The position numbers and the translations under genes were made by a program. From an uncultured Oscillospiraceae bacterium (lineage in GTDB: Bacteria; Bacillota; Clostridia; Oscillospirales; Oscillospiraceae), in the NCBI GenBank assembly GCA_947630785.1, contig CANRIW010000069.1, positions 1 to 48,103 on the forward strand: DNA of 48,103 nt, written 5' to 3'. This document shows, piece by piece, positions 32,101 to 42,845 of this stretch. Below the pieces are notes generated by a model that saw nothing but the letters and a program-made list of their open reading frames with translations, searched no databases and was not told the origin of the DNA. The number at the start of each line of letters is the position of its first letter. The first letter of the stretch is position 1.

Positions 32101-35100
32101 GGGCGCGACGGTGGAACGCCCGGAAGGCGGTGCAGGCCATGCGATTTCAACCCACGCGCCCCGCGAGGGGCGCGACGATCTTCATGGCGCAGTATGCCCG
32201 GCCAAACTTATTTCAACCCACGCGCCCCGCGAGGGGCGCGACCCGGGAGGAGGGCGAGTACATGGCAAACTATCGATTTCAACCCACGCGCCCCGCGAGG
32301 GGCGCGACTGGCCTACCTGGACCTCCGGCAGAGCTACGATTATATTTCAACCCACGCGCCCCGCGAGGGGCGCGACTGCGTACTGTTCGCAGGCGGCTCT
32401 CACGGCGTCGATTTCAACCCACGCGCCCCGCGAGGGGCGCGACAGGGGACATCGTAAAGATGCACCACTTCTTCGAATTTCAACCCACGCGCCCCGCGAG
32501 GGGCGCGACCCCCGGCAACGCCGATGCTTCACACGTCGTAGCTATTTCAACCCACGCGCCCCGCGAGGGGCGCGACCTGGCCCCTGTGGGGCTGTGGATG
32601 CTGTTCACAAATTTCAACCCACGCGCCCCGCGAGGGGCGCGACGCCACCAGCGCACAGGCACGGGTCGCCGGAGTAATTTCAACCCACGCGCCCCGCGAG
32701 GGGCGCGACGGGGTCACAGAGCCGGGCCACCTCTCCGGCAATATTTCAACCCACGCGCCCCGCGAGGGGCGCGACCTTTTAGCAGCTGATTGCGTACACA
32801 ATTTCCACATTTCAACCCACGCGCCCCGCGAGGGGCGCGACTCATTGCTCCAAATGTCAATGTTTGCCTCTTCCGTATTTCAACCCACGCGCCCCGCGAG
32901 GGGCGCGACACTATGTAACCGCCATATGGACTCCCACAAAATATTTCAACCCACGCGCCCCGCGAGGGGCGCGACGACACCCGTGATGACGGTGGCATGA
33001 CACAGCTTATTTCAACCCACGCGCCCCGCGAGGGGCGCGACAACGGCATCCGCCAGATCTTCGACGCCCGCCTCATTTCAACCCACGCGCCCCGCGAGGG
33101 GCGCGACTCAAGATGGTGGGTTTATAGGTTGAAACATGCTCAATTTCAACCCACGCGCCCCGCGAGGGGCGCGACCGGTCGCGGTACATAACAACATATA
33201 CGCGGACGGATTTCAACCCACGCGCCCCGCGAGGGGCGCGACGTCCGTCCACTCGCCTATATCCGTCCAGCCGTCCGGATTTCAACCCACGCGCCCCGCG
33301 AGGGGCGCGACGGATCGCCTTGAGCAAACAAACACAGTCAAACCCATTTCAACCCACGCGCCCCGCGAGGGGCGCGACGCGAAAGAGCTCCGCCGTAAAA
33401 GGGGCCTTTAGCTTATTTCAACCCACGCGCCCCGCGAGGGGCGCGACCGTTCGCAGAGACGCCGGAGGAGATAATATCCGCATTTCAACCCACGCGCCCC
33501 GCGAGGGGCGCGACTTGAGGTCCACTCGGCTATTTTGCGGTATCGGAATTTCAACCCACGCGCCCCGCGAGGGGCGCGACAATCTGCACCCTTACACCCC
33601 CAAATAACGCTGATAATTTCAACCCACGCGCCCCGCGAGGGGCGCGACCACGGCCTCGGACGCCTTTTTCTTGATCCGCAGATTTCAACCCACGCGCCCC
33701 GCGAGGGGCGCGACTCCCGTCTCCGTGAGGCGAAAGCGCATTTTTAAATTTCAACCCACGCGCCCCGCGAGGGGCGCGACTCAGGGCTTGCACGAGCCAC
33801 GGGTTTTCATTGACATTTCAACCCACGCGCCCCGCGAGGGGCGCGACCGCCGCGATCCGCTGGACGGGAACCTCTACCGGGTATTTCAACCCACGCGCCC
33901 CGCGAGGGGCGCGACGAGGTCGATCTTGTCCCCGGCCTGTTTCGCTTGGTAATTTCAACCCACGCGCCCCGCGAGGGGCGCGACCGTAGTTAATAAAAAC
34001 GGACTCCCCATTATCAATTTCAACCCACGCGCCCCGCGAGGGGCGCGACATAGGCTGATAATGTAACAGAATGCTTATTATGATTTCAACCCACGCGCCC
34101 CGCGAGGGGCGCGACCGTTTTGAGCATGGCGTGCCTTAAAACGGACTTATTTCAACCCACGCGCCCCGCGAGGGGCGCGACTGACAACTTGATATTGATA
34201 ACGGGGTTATATGGAATTTCAACCCACGCGCCCCGCGAGGGGCGCGACCCCCCATGAGCGGGGCCCGCAAGGAAAGCGAGGCGAAATTTCAACCCACGCG
34301 CCCCGCGAGGGGCGCGACCTGGCCTCCGGCTTCGTGGCGAAGTGCTACGACGGATTTCAACCCACGCGCCCCGCGAGGGGCGCGACTCACCGACTGGGCC
34401 CTCGAGATGGAGGCCAAGCGATTTCAACCCACGCGCCCCGCGAGGGGCGCGACCCGGGGCGGCATCTACCGCGACACGGACTTCGCATTTCAACCCACGC
34501 GCCCCGCGAGGGGCGCGACAGCTGCTCCCCATTGAGCAGCACCGCATCAACAAATTTCAACCCACGCGCCCCGCGAGGGGCGCGACACCAACGCGAAGGG
34601 CGAGCCCCTGGGCCTCGTGCCATTTCAACCCACGCGCCCCGCGAGGGGCGCGACCACCCTGGTCTGCAACGGGACCACGGTCAAAATATTTCAACCCACG
34701 CGCCCCGCGAGGGGCGCGACCGGCCTGGGCTTCCGCATCCGCTACGACGGCCGATTTCAACCCACGCGCCCCGCGAGGGGCGCGACTCTTTATCGGGAAC
34801 GAAGGGCTGTCCCTGCTGGAATTTCAACCCACGCGCCCCGCGAGGGGCGCGACTGTGGCAGTGGGAAAAAGTCTAAAAGGAGGACAAATTTCAACCCACG
34901 CGCCCCGCGAGGGGCGCGACCGGGACCCGGCGCGCCGCCGGGCGGAAAAATCAAATTTCAACCCACGCGCCCCGCGAGGGGCGCGACCTGGAGACGGCCC
35001 TGGACCAGTCCACGCTGTTCGGATTTCAACCCACGCGCCCCGCGAGGGGCGCGACTGGGTGCCGCCTATATCTCCAGGGACGACGAAAAATTTCAACCCA

Positions 35101-37264
35101 CGCGCCCCGCGAGGGGCGCGACGCATGACGGTCCTGTGGACGAAGAAGCCGAAGCTATTTCAACCCACGCGCCCCGCGAGGGGCGCGACTGGCTTGTCCC
35201 ACTCCCGGCTTTGTGCTATGATATTTCAACCCACGCGCCCCGCGAGGGGCGCGACCCATCTTCCCGGTCCCGCTGATCCCCACCATGGGGATTTCAACCC
35301 ACGCGCCCCGCGAGGGGCGCGACCAGGAAGTCCCAGACCATATTTTTCAGGCGGCCCCGATTTCAACCCACGCGCCCCGCGAGGGGCGCGACGGTGACGA
35401 TGGCGATGGCCCCTTGTACGGCCTGATTTCAACCCACGCGCCCCGCGAGGGGCGCGACCAAGACCTGGGAGCAGGCCCTGGAGGCCGGGGAATTTCAACC
35501 CACGCGCCCCGCGAGGGGCGCGACCTTGTCGATCTTCATGTCCGCGCCCCCTTACAGATTTCAACCCACGCGCCCCGCGAGGGGCGCGACCCGGGTGGGG
35601 GCCGGGGCCGTCGGCTCCGCGTTATTTCAACCCACGCGCCCCGCGAGGGGCGCGACCGCCTCCAGCTGGCGGCCGCCATGGCCGTCATGAAATTTCAACC
35701 CACGCGCCCCGCGAGGGGCGCGACGGATGCCTTGGAGCGGTTGAACGAAGAAGGCCAGGATTTCAACCCACGCGCCCCGCGAGGGGCGCGACCGTATATG
35801 GCCAGACAGAACGACATGACCAACAAGATTTCAACCCACGCGCCCCGCGAGGGGCGCGACGGCGGCGACACATAGGAGGACATTATGAGCCAACGATTTC
35901 AACCCACGCGCCCCGCGAGGGGCGCGACTTGCGTTCGAGCGTCACGTCGAGCGGGCCGACGATTTCAACCCACGCGCCCCGCGAGGGGCGCGACTGAAGC
36001 TGAAGGTCGTGTCGTCGATATGCCAGCGATTTCAACCCACGCGCCCCGCGAGGGGCGCGACGGGAGTACGCCGGGGCGGTCGCCGTTGACCTGAAGATTT
36101 CAACCCACGCGCCCCGCGAGGGGCGCGACCTGGGCACGCTACCCGGCCATTGAAAAGTTCTGATTTCAACCCACGCGCCCCGCGAGGGGCGCGACCCCCT
36201 GGCCCGCCCCCTTCGAGGGGGACATCGTATTTCAACCCACGCGCCCCGCGAGGGGCGCGACCGGGTTTCCGGTCTCCCTATTTTTATGCAAAGGGATTTC
36301 AACCCACGCGCCCCGCGAGGGGCGCGACCATAGAGTTTACATTACTCTCCGCCGTATAGCGATTTCAACCCACGCGCCCCGCGAGGGGCGCGACCCCCGC
36401 CCGCCACCGGGGACAGCGACCACACAAATTTCAACCCACGCGCCCCGCGAGGGGCGCGACACGGCGCCCAGGCGGGCCGCCGCCACGCTCTGAAATTTCA
36501 ACCCACGCGCCCCGCGAGGGGCGCGACGGCAGCTGGCTGGGAACAACCAGGGCGCGCTCGAATTTCAACCCACGCGCCCCGCGAGGGGCGCGACCACCCG
36601 CCCGTCTCCACGTCGCGGAGCATCCGATATTTCAACCCACGCGCCCCGCGAGGGGCGCGACGACGGAGCGCCTGGAGGACCCCCTGGAGGACCTGGAATT
36701 TCAACCCACGCGCCCCGCGAGGGGCGCGACGCCGCGATCGACTTCCTCAAGCTCGTCGCCGAGGGATTTCAACCCACGCGCCCCGCGAGGGGCGCGACCG
36801 AAACCCAAACAGGCCACGGGGTACGAGGACGCATTTCAACCCACGCGCCCCGCGAGGGGCGCGACGGTTGAAAACGTGCTTTATTTGGCGTGTTTTTAAA
36901 TTTCAACCCACGCGCCCCGCGAGGGGCGCGACGGTCAGTGAGTTATCCCATTAGCTGTTACACGGTATTTCAACCCACGCGCCCCGCGAGGGGCGCGACT
37001 GTTATCATCAGAGTAAATGCAATCATACAGCTTATTTCAACCCACGCGCCCCGCGAGGGGCGCGACTTGCTAACGCTTAACCCTTGGCCCGCTTAATGCA
37101 TTTCAACCCACGCGCCCCGCGAGGGGCGCGACTTTTTGGAGGGGTTATATATGCGTAAAGCAAGATTTCAACCCACGCGCCCCGCGAGGGGCGCGACCCG
37201 GAAATATTAGGAGGATTATCATGTATTATTTATTTCAACCCACGCGCCCCGCGAGGGGCGCGAC
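29196..37264 (-). CRISPR. Type I-C CRISPR array, about 121 repeats
   Basis: The 33-base repeat (plus strand ATTTCAACCCACGCGCC... to ...GGGGCGCGAC) occurs about 119 times without change from 29332 to 37264 by hand count. It is preceded by two variants at 29196 and 29263 with A/T at one stem pair (CGCACCCC/GGGGTGCG). The period averages 67, so spacers are about 32-37 bases. In the transcribed direction the repeat reads GTCGCGCCCCTC... to ...GTTGAAAT, the type I-C form, with a GC stem. Transcription runs leftward from the leader at 37265, in line with the cas genes. Spacers are all different except two near-copies (29767-29802 and 30711-30742). Confidence 0.97.
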
Positions 37265-37438
37265 AGCAAATCTGCACAAAATTCCCCAAAGAATTCTGTA
37301 CGGTCTGCGAAAAAGCATTTGCATAAAGAACATTTCAGACCGGACCGACCGCTCTTTTCAGCGGCAGACCGCCCTTTTTGCCGGATAAGAGGGCGCGAAC
37401 CGTGCGGCATATTCCTGTTCGCTTGTCCCTCGCACCGG
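37265..37438 (-). promoter_or_regulatory. CRISPR leader
   Basis: The 174 bases between cas2 and the first repeat contain no gene. An inverted repeat CGGTCTG (37301-37307) / CAGACCG (37336-37342) and a second CAGACCG (37365-37371) stand out, in an AT-rich stretch nearest the array. These could bind integration factors or form the promoter region; no convincing -10/-35 pair was found. Confidence 0.75.
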
Positions 37439-37729
37439 TTATACCAGCAGGACCCCCTCCGGCTCATAGGATGCCTTCACGCCGAAGTGCTCAATCTTGC
37501 TCTGGTATTTGTTGCCCAGCTGATAGAACCGCAGGCTGTCCTTGGCCGGGTCGATGATCTCCAGCAGTTTGGCCTGGAGCAGCTTATACTGCGCCAGGTC
37601 CACCAGACACTCGAACACCGAATTCTGCACCCGCTGGCCGTAATTGACGCACTGCCTCGCCACCCGCCGCAGCCGCTTCCGCCCGGCGGCGTCCTCTGTA
37701 TTCACGTCATAGGTGATGAGCACCAGCAT
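37439..37729 (-). CDS. cas2: CRISPR-associated endonuclease Cas2 (type I-C)
   Basis: A 96-residue protein with the ferredoxin-like fold of Cas2, starting MLVLITYDVNTEDAAGRKRL (the conserved D at the end of strand 1). Q-N-S-V-F-E-C is the usual strand 3 segment. It works with Cas1 as the spacer-integration complex. The start codon lies nine bases after the cas1 stop with GAGG upstream. It is the last cas gene, next to the leader and array. Confidence 0.96.
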   Translation of the reverse strand: MLVLITYDVNTEDAAGRKRLRRVARQCVNYGQRVQNSVFECLVDLAQYKLLQAKLLEIIDPAKDSLRFYQLGNKYQSKIEHFGVKASYEPEGVLLV

Positions 37730-37738
37730 AGGACTGCC

Positions 37739-38770
37739 TCACTTCCGCAAAAACGGCGGATAGCCGTCCAAATCGCCCCGGAGATACCGGGCCAGCAGCA
37801 GGGCCTGGACATAGGGCACCAGCCCCCAGGCCAGTTTTTCTTTCAGATACGGATGCGTGATAGGCTCTGCCAGCCGCTTCTGCCACGCGGAGAGAAAGAT
37901 TTTCCGGCCATTGTCGGACAGCCAGACCGCCCCGCCGGGCTGTTGGTCAAAATGTTCGGGGCGTATCTCCCGGTTGTTGATGAGCGTCAGCACGAACCGG
38001 TCGGCGAACAGAGGCCGCAGTTCCTCCATCAGGTCCAACGCCAGGGAGGTCCGCCCCGGCCGGTCCCGGTGGAGGAAGCCCACATAGGCGTCCAGCCCCA
38101 CGCTTTCCAGCGCCCCGGCGCAGGAATTGGCCAGCAGGGTGTAGGCGAAGGACAGCATGGCGTTCACCGGGTCCAGGGGCGGCCGGCGGGAGCGGCCAGT
38201 GAAGGTGAAGGCCTCCCGCTGGTTCAGGATGAGGGCGTCGAAGGCGTCGAAATAGACGGCGGCGGTCTGGCCCTCCAGCCCCCGGAGGGAGTCCAGGTCG
38301 GTCTCCTCCAGAAAGGCGGGCAGGCTGTCCGCCAGCAGGGAGGAGGCCCGGCCCAGCTTTTCATCGTCCACCCGCATGGCGTGGTCCCGGCGGGTGCGCT
38401 CGATGCTCCACCGGCCGTTGTAGACCTTGCCGAAGAGGAAGCACCGGGCAATCCGGCAGCTTTGAGCCGGGTCGTCCGCCGTGCGGTACTGGGTCCGGCG
38501 GAGCAGGACGTTGCCCGGATTCTCCCCGCAGACCCTGGCCAGGAACCGGCCTCTGGGGGTCAGGAAGCACAGGTTGATCCCCTCCCGGGCGCACTTGCCC
38601 ATGAGGGCGGGGCTGGCCCCCTTGTAGGAGAAGCAGAGGATGTTTTCCAGGGTGTGGAGGGGGAACTGGCCCCGCTTCTCCTCCCCGGAGAGCACCACCA
38701 CCGTCTCGCCCTCCAGGGCCAGATAGCTGTCCTCGCTGAGGACGAACAGGGTGTTGAGAAATTTCCTCAC
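37739..38770 (-). CDS. cas1: CRISPR-associated integrase Cas1 (type I-C)
   Basis: A 343-residue Cas1. The GTG start (38770) overlaps the cas4 stop by four bases (GTGA) with AAAGGAGG upstream; a longer frame reaching 39055 is not used. It has MRKFLNTLFVLSEDSYLALE at the N-terminus, SLLADSLPAF in the middle, and a NAMLSFAYTLLANSCAGALE helix plus AEPITHPYLKEKLAW near the end, the metal-binding region of the family. With Cas2 it inserts new spacers at the leader. In I-C it is fed by Cas4 (next gene), which selects the PAM side. Confidence 0.95.
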   Translation of the reverse strand: MRKFLNTLFVLSEDSYLALEGETVVVLSGEEKRGQFPLHTLENILCFSYKGASPALMGKCAREGINLCFLTPRGRFLARVCGENPGNVLLRRTQYRTADDPAQSCRIARCFLFGKVYNGRWSIERTRRDHAMRVDDEKLGRASSLLADSLPAFLEETDLDSLRGLEGQTAAVYFDAFDALILNQREAFTFTGRSRRPPLDPVNAMLSFAYTLLANSCAGALESVGLDAYVGFLHRDRPGRTSLALDLMEELRPLFADRFVLTLINNREIRPEHFDQQPGGAVWLSDNGRKIFLSAWQKRLAEPITHPYLKEKLAWGLVPYVQALLLARYLRGDLDGYPPFLRK

Positions 38771-39441
38771 AACTCGTCCTCCTTTCCGGGCAGATGGTCT
38801 CGGAGCCAGGCGGCGGGGGACTGGACCTTTGCCAGCCGGGGCAGGCACAGGTCCTTCAATGAGCAGGAGGCGCAGCCCTTGCCGGGCCTGGCCTTGGGGG
38901 TGTGACCACGGGCGTAGAGGGCCCGCATCTCGGCCAGCATGGACTCTGCCCGCGCCCGCAGGGCCTCGTCCAGCGCCACCTTGGTGCGCCGCCGGGGCTC
39001 GCCGTAGAACAGACTGCCCTCCGGGATGGAACACAGCAGCATCTCCTCCAGGCACATGACCTGGGCGCAGAGTTGGAGTTCGTCGGCGTCAAAGGGCTTA
39101 GGTTTGCCCCGCTTGTACTCCACAGGGTAGGGGAACCATTTGCCCTCCCGGCCCGCAAGGGTCACCCCGGCGGGGTCCCGGTGGAACTCCACCACGTCGC
39201 ACACCCCCTGCACTTGCAAACGGTGGGAGACGACCCGAAGGCCGCGGACGATCAATGTATCGCCGCGGCTCTCGGTCTGTTGTTCATCGTGGGCGCGCCG
39301 GTGGAGCAGGTCCCCCTCCACGGTGCGCAGGTTTTCCACCCACTGCCGTTCGATGTGGATCAAAGCCCACTGGCGGCGGCAGAAGGCGAAGTGCTGGAGG
39401 CCGGACAGGGCGAGGTAGTCGTCCTCCGGCGGAGCGGTCAC
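38767..39441 (-). CDS. cas4: CRISPR-associated nuclease Cas4 (type I-C)
   Basis: A 224-residue RecB-like nuclease. A Cys at 21 (FAFCRRQWAL) and the terminal CASCSLKDLC cluster give the four cysteines of the 4Fe-4S site, and VEYKRG supplies the nuclease lysine (E-x-K). Cas4 trims pre-spacers and defines PAM orientation. The ATG overlaps the cas7 stop by four bases and its stop overlaps the cas1 start, so translation is coupled. Confidence 0.95.
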   Translation of the reverse strand: MTAPPEDDYLALSGLQHFAFCRRQWALIHIERQWVENLRTVEGDLLHRRAHDEQQTESRGDTLIVRGLRVVSHRLQVQGVCDVVEFHRDPAGVTLAGREGKWFPYPVEYKRGKPKPFDADELQLCAQVMCLEEMLLCSIPEGSLFYGEPRRRTKVALDEALRARAESMLAEMRALYARGHTPKARPGKGCASCSLKDLCLPRLAKVQSPAAWLRDHLPGKEDEL

Positions 39442-40373
39442 CCCATGCGCTTGCAGGTGACGCCGGCGGGCAGGGCGGCCTCGTCCACGGCCACGGTGTA
39501 GTCGCTGTAGGCCCTGGGGGAAATGACGCCGTCCTTGTGGGCGACGGTGACGGTGTCGAACAGCTTCCAGGCCGGGGCGCAGCCCAGCTCAGAGTCGTGC
39601 CTGAAGACGATCAGTTCCCGGACGGCCATCTTGCCACGGGCGGCGGAGCGGTCGTTCTCGAACATGTTCAGGATGGCCTGCCACAGCAGTTCCAGGTCGT
39701 CCTCGGAGAACCCGGTGACCTTCCGGGCCAGGTTGGCGGAGACGTAGCCCTCGCAGCGGTAGAGGGCGTAGGGGACGATAAACTTATTTCCCAATGTATG
39801 AGGTCCCTTTTCCTCAACGTCTTTCTGTGTGGCCTGTGTAATACGTGCAATAGTGACCTCCTGGGGCACGATGGGGTCGACGCTCCGGGCGAAACCCAGC
39901 TGGACGGGCCCCCGGACTTGGCCACAATTGAGAGCCCCGCTAACGAAAGTAGTCATGACGGCCCCAAAAGTGCGAATATCAAAAAAGGTTTGACACAGCC
40001 AATCCCGCAATTTGAGGTCGATTTTTGGGTCATCTTTTTTTAATTTCGCTCCGATGGCTTTTGCCTCTTTACTGGAAACCTGCTGAATTGCTGTGAGTTG
40101 ATCCTGAATGCCAAAAGGGATTCCAGCTTCAACGTCGGAGCGGTTCAGGGGCACGCCATCCTTGATGTAGATGCGGTAGCCCGCCTCGTCCTCCTTCGCG
40201 GTCTCCACAAAATTCCGAATCTTCCGCTTGAGGCACACGTCGGTGACGAGGCCGTAGCCGGTCTCCGGGTCCAGCCGGGGCATGTTGCCCGCGTCGGGGT
40301 CGCCGTTGGGGTTGCCGTTCTCCACGTCGAACAGGATCACGAACTCATAGCGATTCTTGATGGGGTCAGACAT
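39438..40373 (-). CDS. cas7: Type I-C Cascade backbone protein Cas7 (Csd2)
   Basis: A 311-residue Cas7. The start MSDPIKNRYEFVILFDVENG with NPNGDPD is the family hallmark. A second stretch, RTFGAVMTTFVSG, and C-terminal R-A-Y-S-D-Y-T-V are also typical. Six or so copies coat the crRNA in I-C Cascade. The ATG at 40373 overlaps the cas8c stop by eight bases and has AAGGAGG upstream. The ATG at 40403 is not used. Confidence 0.95.
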   Translation of the reverse strand: MSDPIKNRYEFVILFDVENGNPNGDPDAGNMPRLDPETGYGLVTDVCLKRKIRNFVETAKEDEAGYRIYIKDGVPLNRSDVEAGIPFGIQDQLTAIQQVSSKEAKAIGAKLKKDDPKIDLKLRDWLCQTFFDIRTFGAVMTTFVSGALNCGQVRGPVQLGFARSVDPIVPQEVTIARITQATQKDVEEKGPHTLGNKFIVPYALYRCEGYVSANLARKVTGFSEDDLELLWQAILNMFENDRSAARGKMAVRELIVFRHDSELGCAPAWKLFDTVTVAHKDGVISPRAYSDYTVAVDEAALPAGVTCKRMG

Positions 40374-42147
40374 TTTCAGTTCCTCCTTTGTCCTTCTTCT
40401 CATAGAATTTCTGAACCTGATGGTAGTAGCCCAGGTGGAAGGTCCCCTGGTCGGCCAGGGGCAGCCGGGCGGGCAGGGTCTCGCGGATGCGGTTTTCCAG
40501 ATCGCCGATCAGCTTCTCATAGTAGACCCGCAGGCCCGTGTCCAGCTTGCGCAGATGGCTCTGGGACAGCTTGGTCAGCAGGGGGAAGATGGCGGCGGGG
40601 GTGGCGCAGGCGCTGTTGAAATACTTGTCCTTGATGGTGGCGTTGATGCCGGGGTTGGCGGCGGACTGAACCCGCTCCAGCACGGCGAACAGACGCCCCA
40701 GCACGTAGGGAAGATGGTTGCTCTGGTCGTTGAGTTCCACGGTTAAGACCTCCTCTGGCACTTTGAATTCTCTGTTTTTCAGGAAAAACGCTTTCAGAAT
40801 GGCCGCCCGGCCATAGGTGACGTCCTGTTCCGCCCGGATACGCAGCATGGTCTGCTCCAGCAGGGAGACAGGGTAGGGCCCGTCGGACAGGACGGCCCGC
40901 ACCACCGCCCCGGCCATGGGCGGGGACGCCTTCTTGTCCCGGCTGTTGGAGTTGGCGGTCTTGACGGTCTTGACGGTCTCATTGAGCAGCTGCAGCAGGG
41001 GCAGGGCTCCATTTGTCACGTTGGCGGGTTTGACGATTTCCAGCCGGTCGTAATGGGCCTGCACGTTGGCGAGCATCTGGCCGAAGGTGTCCTGCAGGAA
41101 GAACCGCACGCTGAGCCTCGCGGCGTTGGGGGCAAGGCCCAGCACATAGAACCGGTTCTTCGGGCTGAGCGGAACGCCGTTCACGTTCGCCGGATCGCCG
41201 CGGGCCAGTTTCTTCACCGCATCGTGCAGGTCCCTGTCGGTGATGACCTCCGATGGGCCGCCGAACGTGGCGCAGGAGAACAAGTCCTGGCACAGCGGTT
41301 CGGCGTCCTCCGCCCAGAAGACCACGGCGGTGTCGCCGATGTACTGGCGGTGTTCCCGGTCGGCGATGAGCCGGTTCAGCACCGCGCCGTACCGAAACGC
41401 GGCCTCCTCGGAGACGGGGGAGTTGAGCCCCTGACCCGTCTCCTTCCCCTCGTGGCCGTAGGACTCGAACGCGGAGGCGTTGAAGGACACCAGCGACGCG
41501 CCGGTGGCTTGGGCGTCTTTGATCCCTTTGATGGCGGGATGGAGCCGGGCGATGGGGGCCTGCCTGCCGGTGACCAGACAGCGGCCGGACGCCGCCCCGG
41601 CGGATCGGGCCGAGCGGTGGTCGTCCCACGCGGCCCGGACAGCGGGGTCATCCAGGACGCGAAGCTGGTTGACGGAGAAAACCAGGTTTGGGCCCTTCAG
41701 GATTTCCTCCAGATAGTCGGCCAGGACCGGGTGCTCCGCCGCCTGCTCCGGCTGCCAGGTATCGAAGAAGGCGCACACCGCCCGGGCGGCGGGGGAGTCC
41801 ACGGTATCGAGAACGTTTCGGTGAAGGGCCTTTGCTTCCTCAAAACATTTCAGCGTCCGGTCCGGTTTCCCCTTGTTGTCAATGCCAAGAAAATAGGAAC
41901 TGTTGTCACACAGAAAGTTTGCACAGATGTTGACGGCCCGCTTCTGCTGCTCCGGCACCTGCAAGGACTGAGGCACTTCCTTTTTGCCGCCCTCCGGCGT
42001 GATTTTCAGCGGGATGACCCCGCAAAGGTTGCCCTGCTCGTCGATGTCCAGGGCGAAGGAGACCTTTGCCACGCTCCAGCCGGGGGGCGTGATCTCTCCC
42101 CGCCGGGCAAGGGCGTCGTAATAGCCGCACAAAGCCTGTAAGATCAT
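40366..42147 (-). CDS. cas8c: Type I-C large subunit Cas8c (Csd1)
   Basis: A 593-residue Cas8c, the Cascade subunit that reads the PAM and recruits Cas3. The start MILQALCGYYDALARRGEIT, the SFNASAFESYGHEGKETGQG stretch (with the N-x-S-A-F-x-S-Y motif common in Csd1), and a C-terminal helical part with NHLPYVLGRLFAVLERVQ are recognisable. The C-terminal region may also yield the internally started small subunit (Cas11c). The ATG overlaps the cas5c stop (ATGA). Length is within the family (about 570-620). Confidence 0.94.
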   Translation of the reverse strand: MILQALCGYYDALARRGEITPPGWSVAKVSFALDIDEQGNLCGVIPLKITPEGGKKEVPQSLQVPEQQKRAVNICANFLCDNSSYFLGIDNKGKPDRTLKCFEEAKALHRNVLDTVDSPAARAVCAFFDTWQPEQAAEHPVLADYLEEILKGPNLVFSVNQLRVLDDPAVRAAWDDHRSARSAGAASGRCLVTGRQAPIARLHPAIKGIKDAQATGASLVSFNASAFESYGHEGKETGQGLNSPVSEEAAFRYGAVLNRLIADREHRQYIGDTAVVFWAEDAEPLCQDLFSCATFGGPSEVITDRDLHDAVKKLARGDPANVNGVPLSPKNRFYVLGLAPNAARLSVRFFLQDTFGQMLANVQAHYDRLEIVKPANVTNGALPLLQLLNETVKTVKTANSNSRDKKASPPMAGAVVRAVLSDGPYPVSLLEQTMLRIRAEQDVTYGRAAILKAFFLKNREFKVPEEVLTVELNDQSNHLPYVLGRLFAVLERVQSAANPGINATIKDKYFNSACATPAAIFPLLTKLSQSHLRKLDTGLRVYYEKLIGDLENRIRETLPARLPLADQGTFHLGYYHQVQKFYEKKDKGGTENV

Positions 42148-42797
42148 CGCAGCACCTCCTTTCCCGCTACCTCCAGGACGCCGTTGGTCAACTCCGCCAG
42201 GAAGAACATGGGCTGGATGTCCTCGGGGTCGGAGTAGTCCATGTCGTAGAGCATCAGCCCCAGGGAGCGGGTCTCCGGGATCGTGGGCACCGGCCCGCCG
42301 GGCCAGGCCCGGAAGTGGGCGGGGAACTCCCGGCAGCCAAAGCAGGGCTGGTGGTAGCATTGGCCCCGGTCCAGCCGCCGCCGGGCGATGTCGATGAACT
42401 TGCCCTCGTTGTCCGACGGCGCGGCTCTGTCGGTCATGGTGAAATGGGCGTCGATCACGTACCTGACATCGGTCAGCACCATGGAGGCCCGCTGCTGGAT
42501 GCTCTCGCCGGTGTAGATGGCCAGGGGCTTGTCCCCGCCGGTCATCACCGAGCGCACGTTGGAGGCCAGAATTTTGTCCTTGACCTCGTTGCGCCGGATG
42601 TTGGTGAAGGTGATGGGGTTCATCACGTGGATGCGGTCGATGTGCCACCGCAGACCGGGGTGCCAGTACACAGCCTCGATCAGCCCCCGGGCGGCGCTGG
42701 GCGTCATCACATCGTAGCTGACGCGCTCAACCTTAAGCTCCGGACGGGTGAACAGGGCGTAGTCCCCCCACACCTCCACCTGGATTCCTTGGCTCAT
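42144..42797 (-). CDS. cas5c: CRISPR-associated Cas5c (crRNA-processing endonuclease)
   Basis: A 217-residue Cas5 of the catalytic I-C kind, which cuts the repeat hairpin to make crRNA and stays bound to the 5' handle. The start MSQGIQVEVWGDYALFTRPE fits; S-Y-D-V-M-T-P-S-A-A-R-G-L-I-E follows, with a tyrosine/histidine/lysine region expected to carry catalysis. The start at 42797 has AGAGGTGG upstream. Type I-C lacks Cas6, so this protein is essential here; none is present in the locus. Confidence 0.94.
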   Translation of the reverse strand: MSQGIQVEVWGDYALFTRPELKVERVSYDVMTPSAARGLIEAVYWHPGLRWHIDRIHVMNPITFTNIRRNEVKDKILASNVRSVMTGGDKPLAIYTGESIQQRASMVLTDVRYVIDAHFTMTDRAAPSDNEGKFIDIARRRLDRGQCYHQPCFGCREFPAHFRAWPGGPVPTIPETRSLGLMLYDMDYSDPEDIQPMFFLAELTNGVLEVAGKEVLR

Positions 42798-42845
42798 TTT
42801 CGGTCCACCTCTCTTTCTATTATGTGGTTGTTTTGCATAATAAAT

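Noticed and set aside
29289-37195. Many long open frames over the array with repeating words such as SRPSRGAWVEI, ISTHAPREGRD and FQPTRPARGAT
   Set aside because: They are the 33-base CRISPR repeat (a multiple of three) translated in different frames; there are no ribosome sites and each runs through unrelated spacers.
37265-37438. tracrRNA or a second RNA gene in the leader
   Set aside because: Type I-C needs no tracrRNA, and no match to the repeat sequence is present in this stretch.
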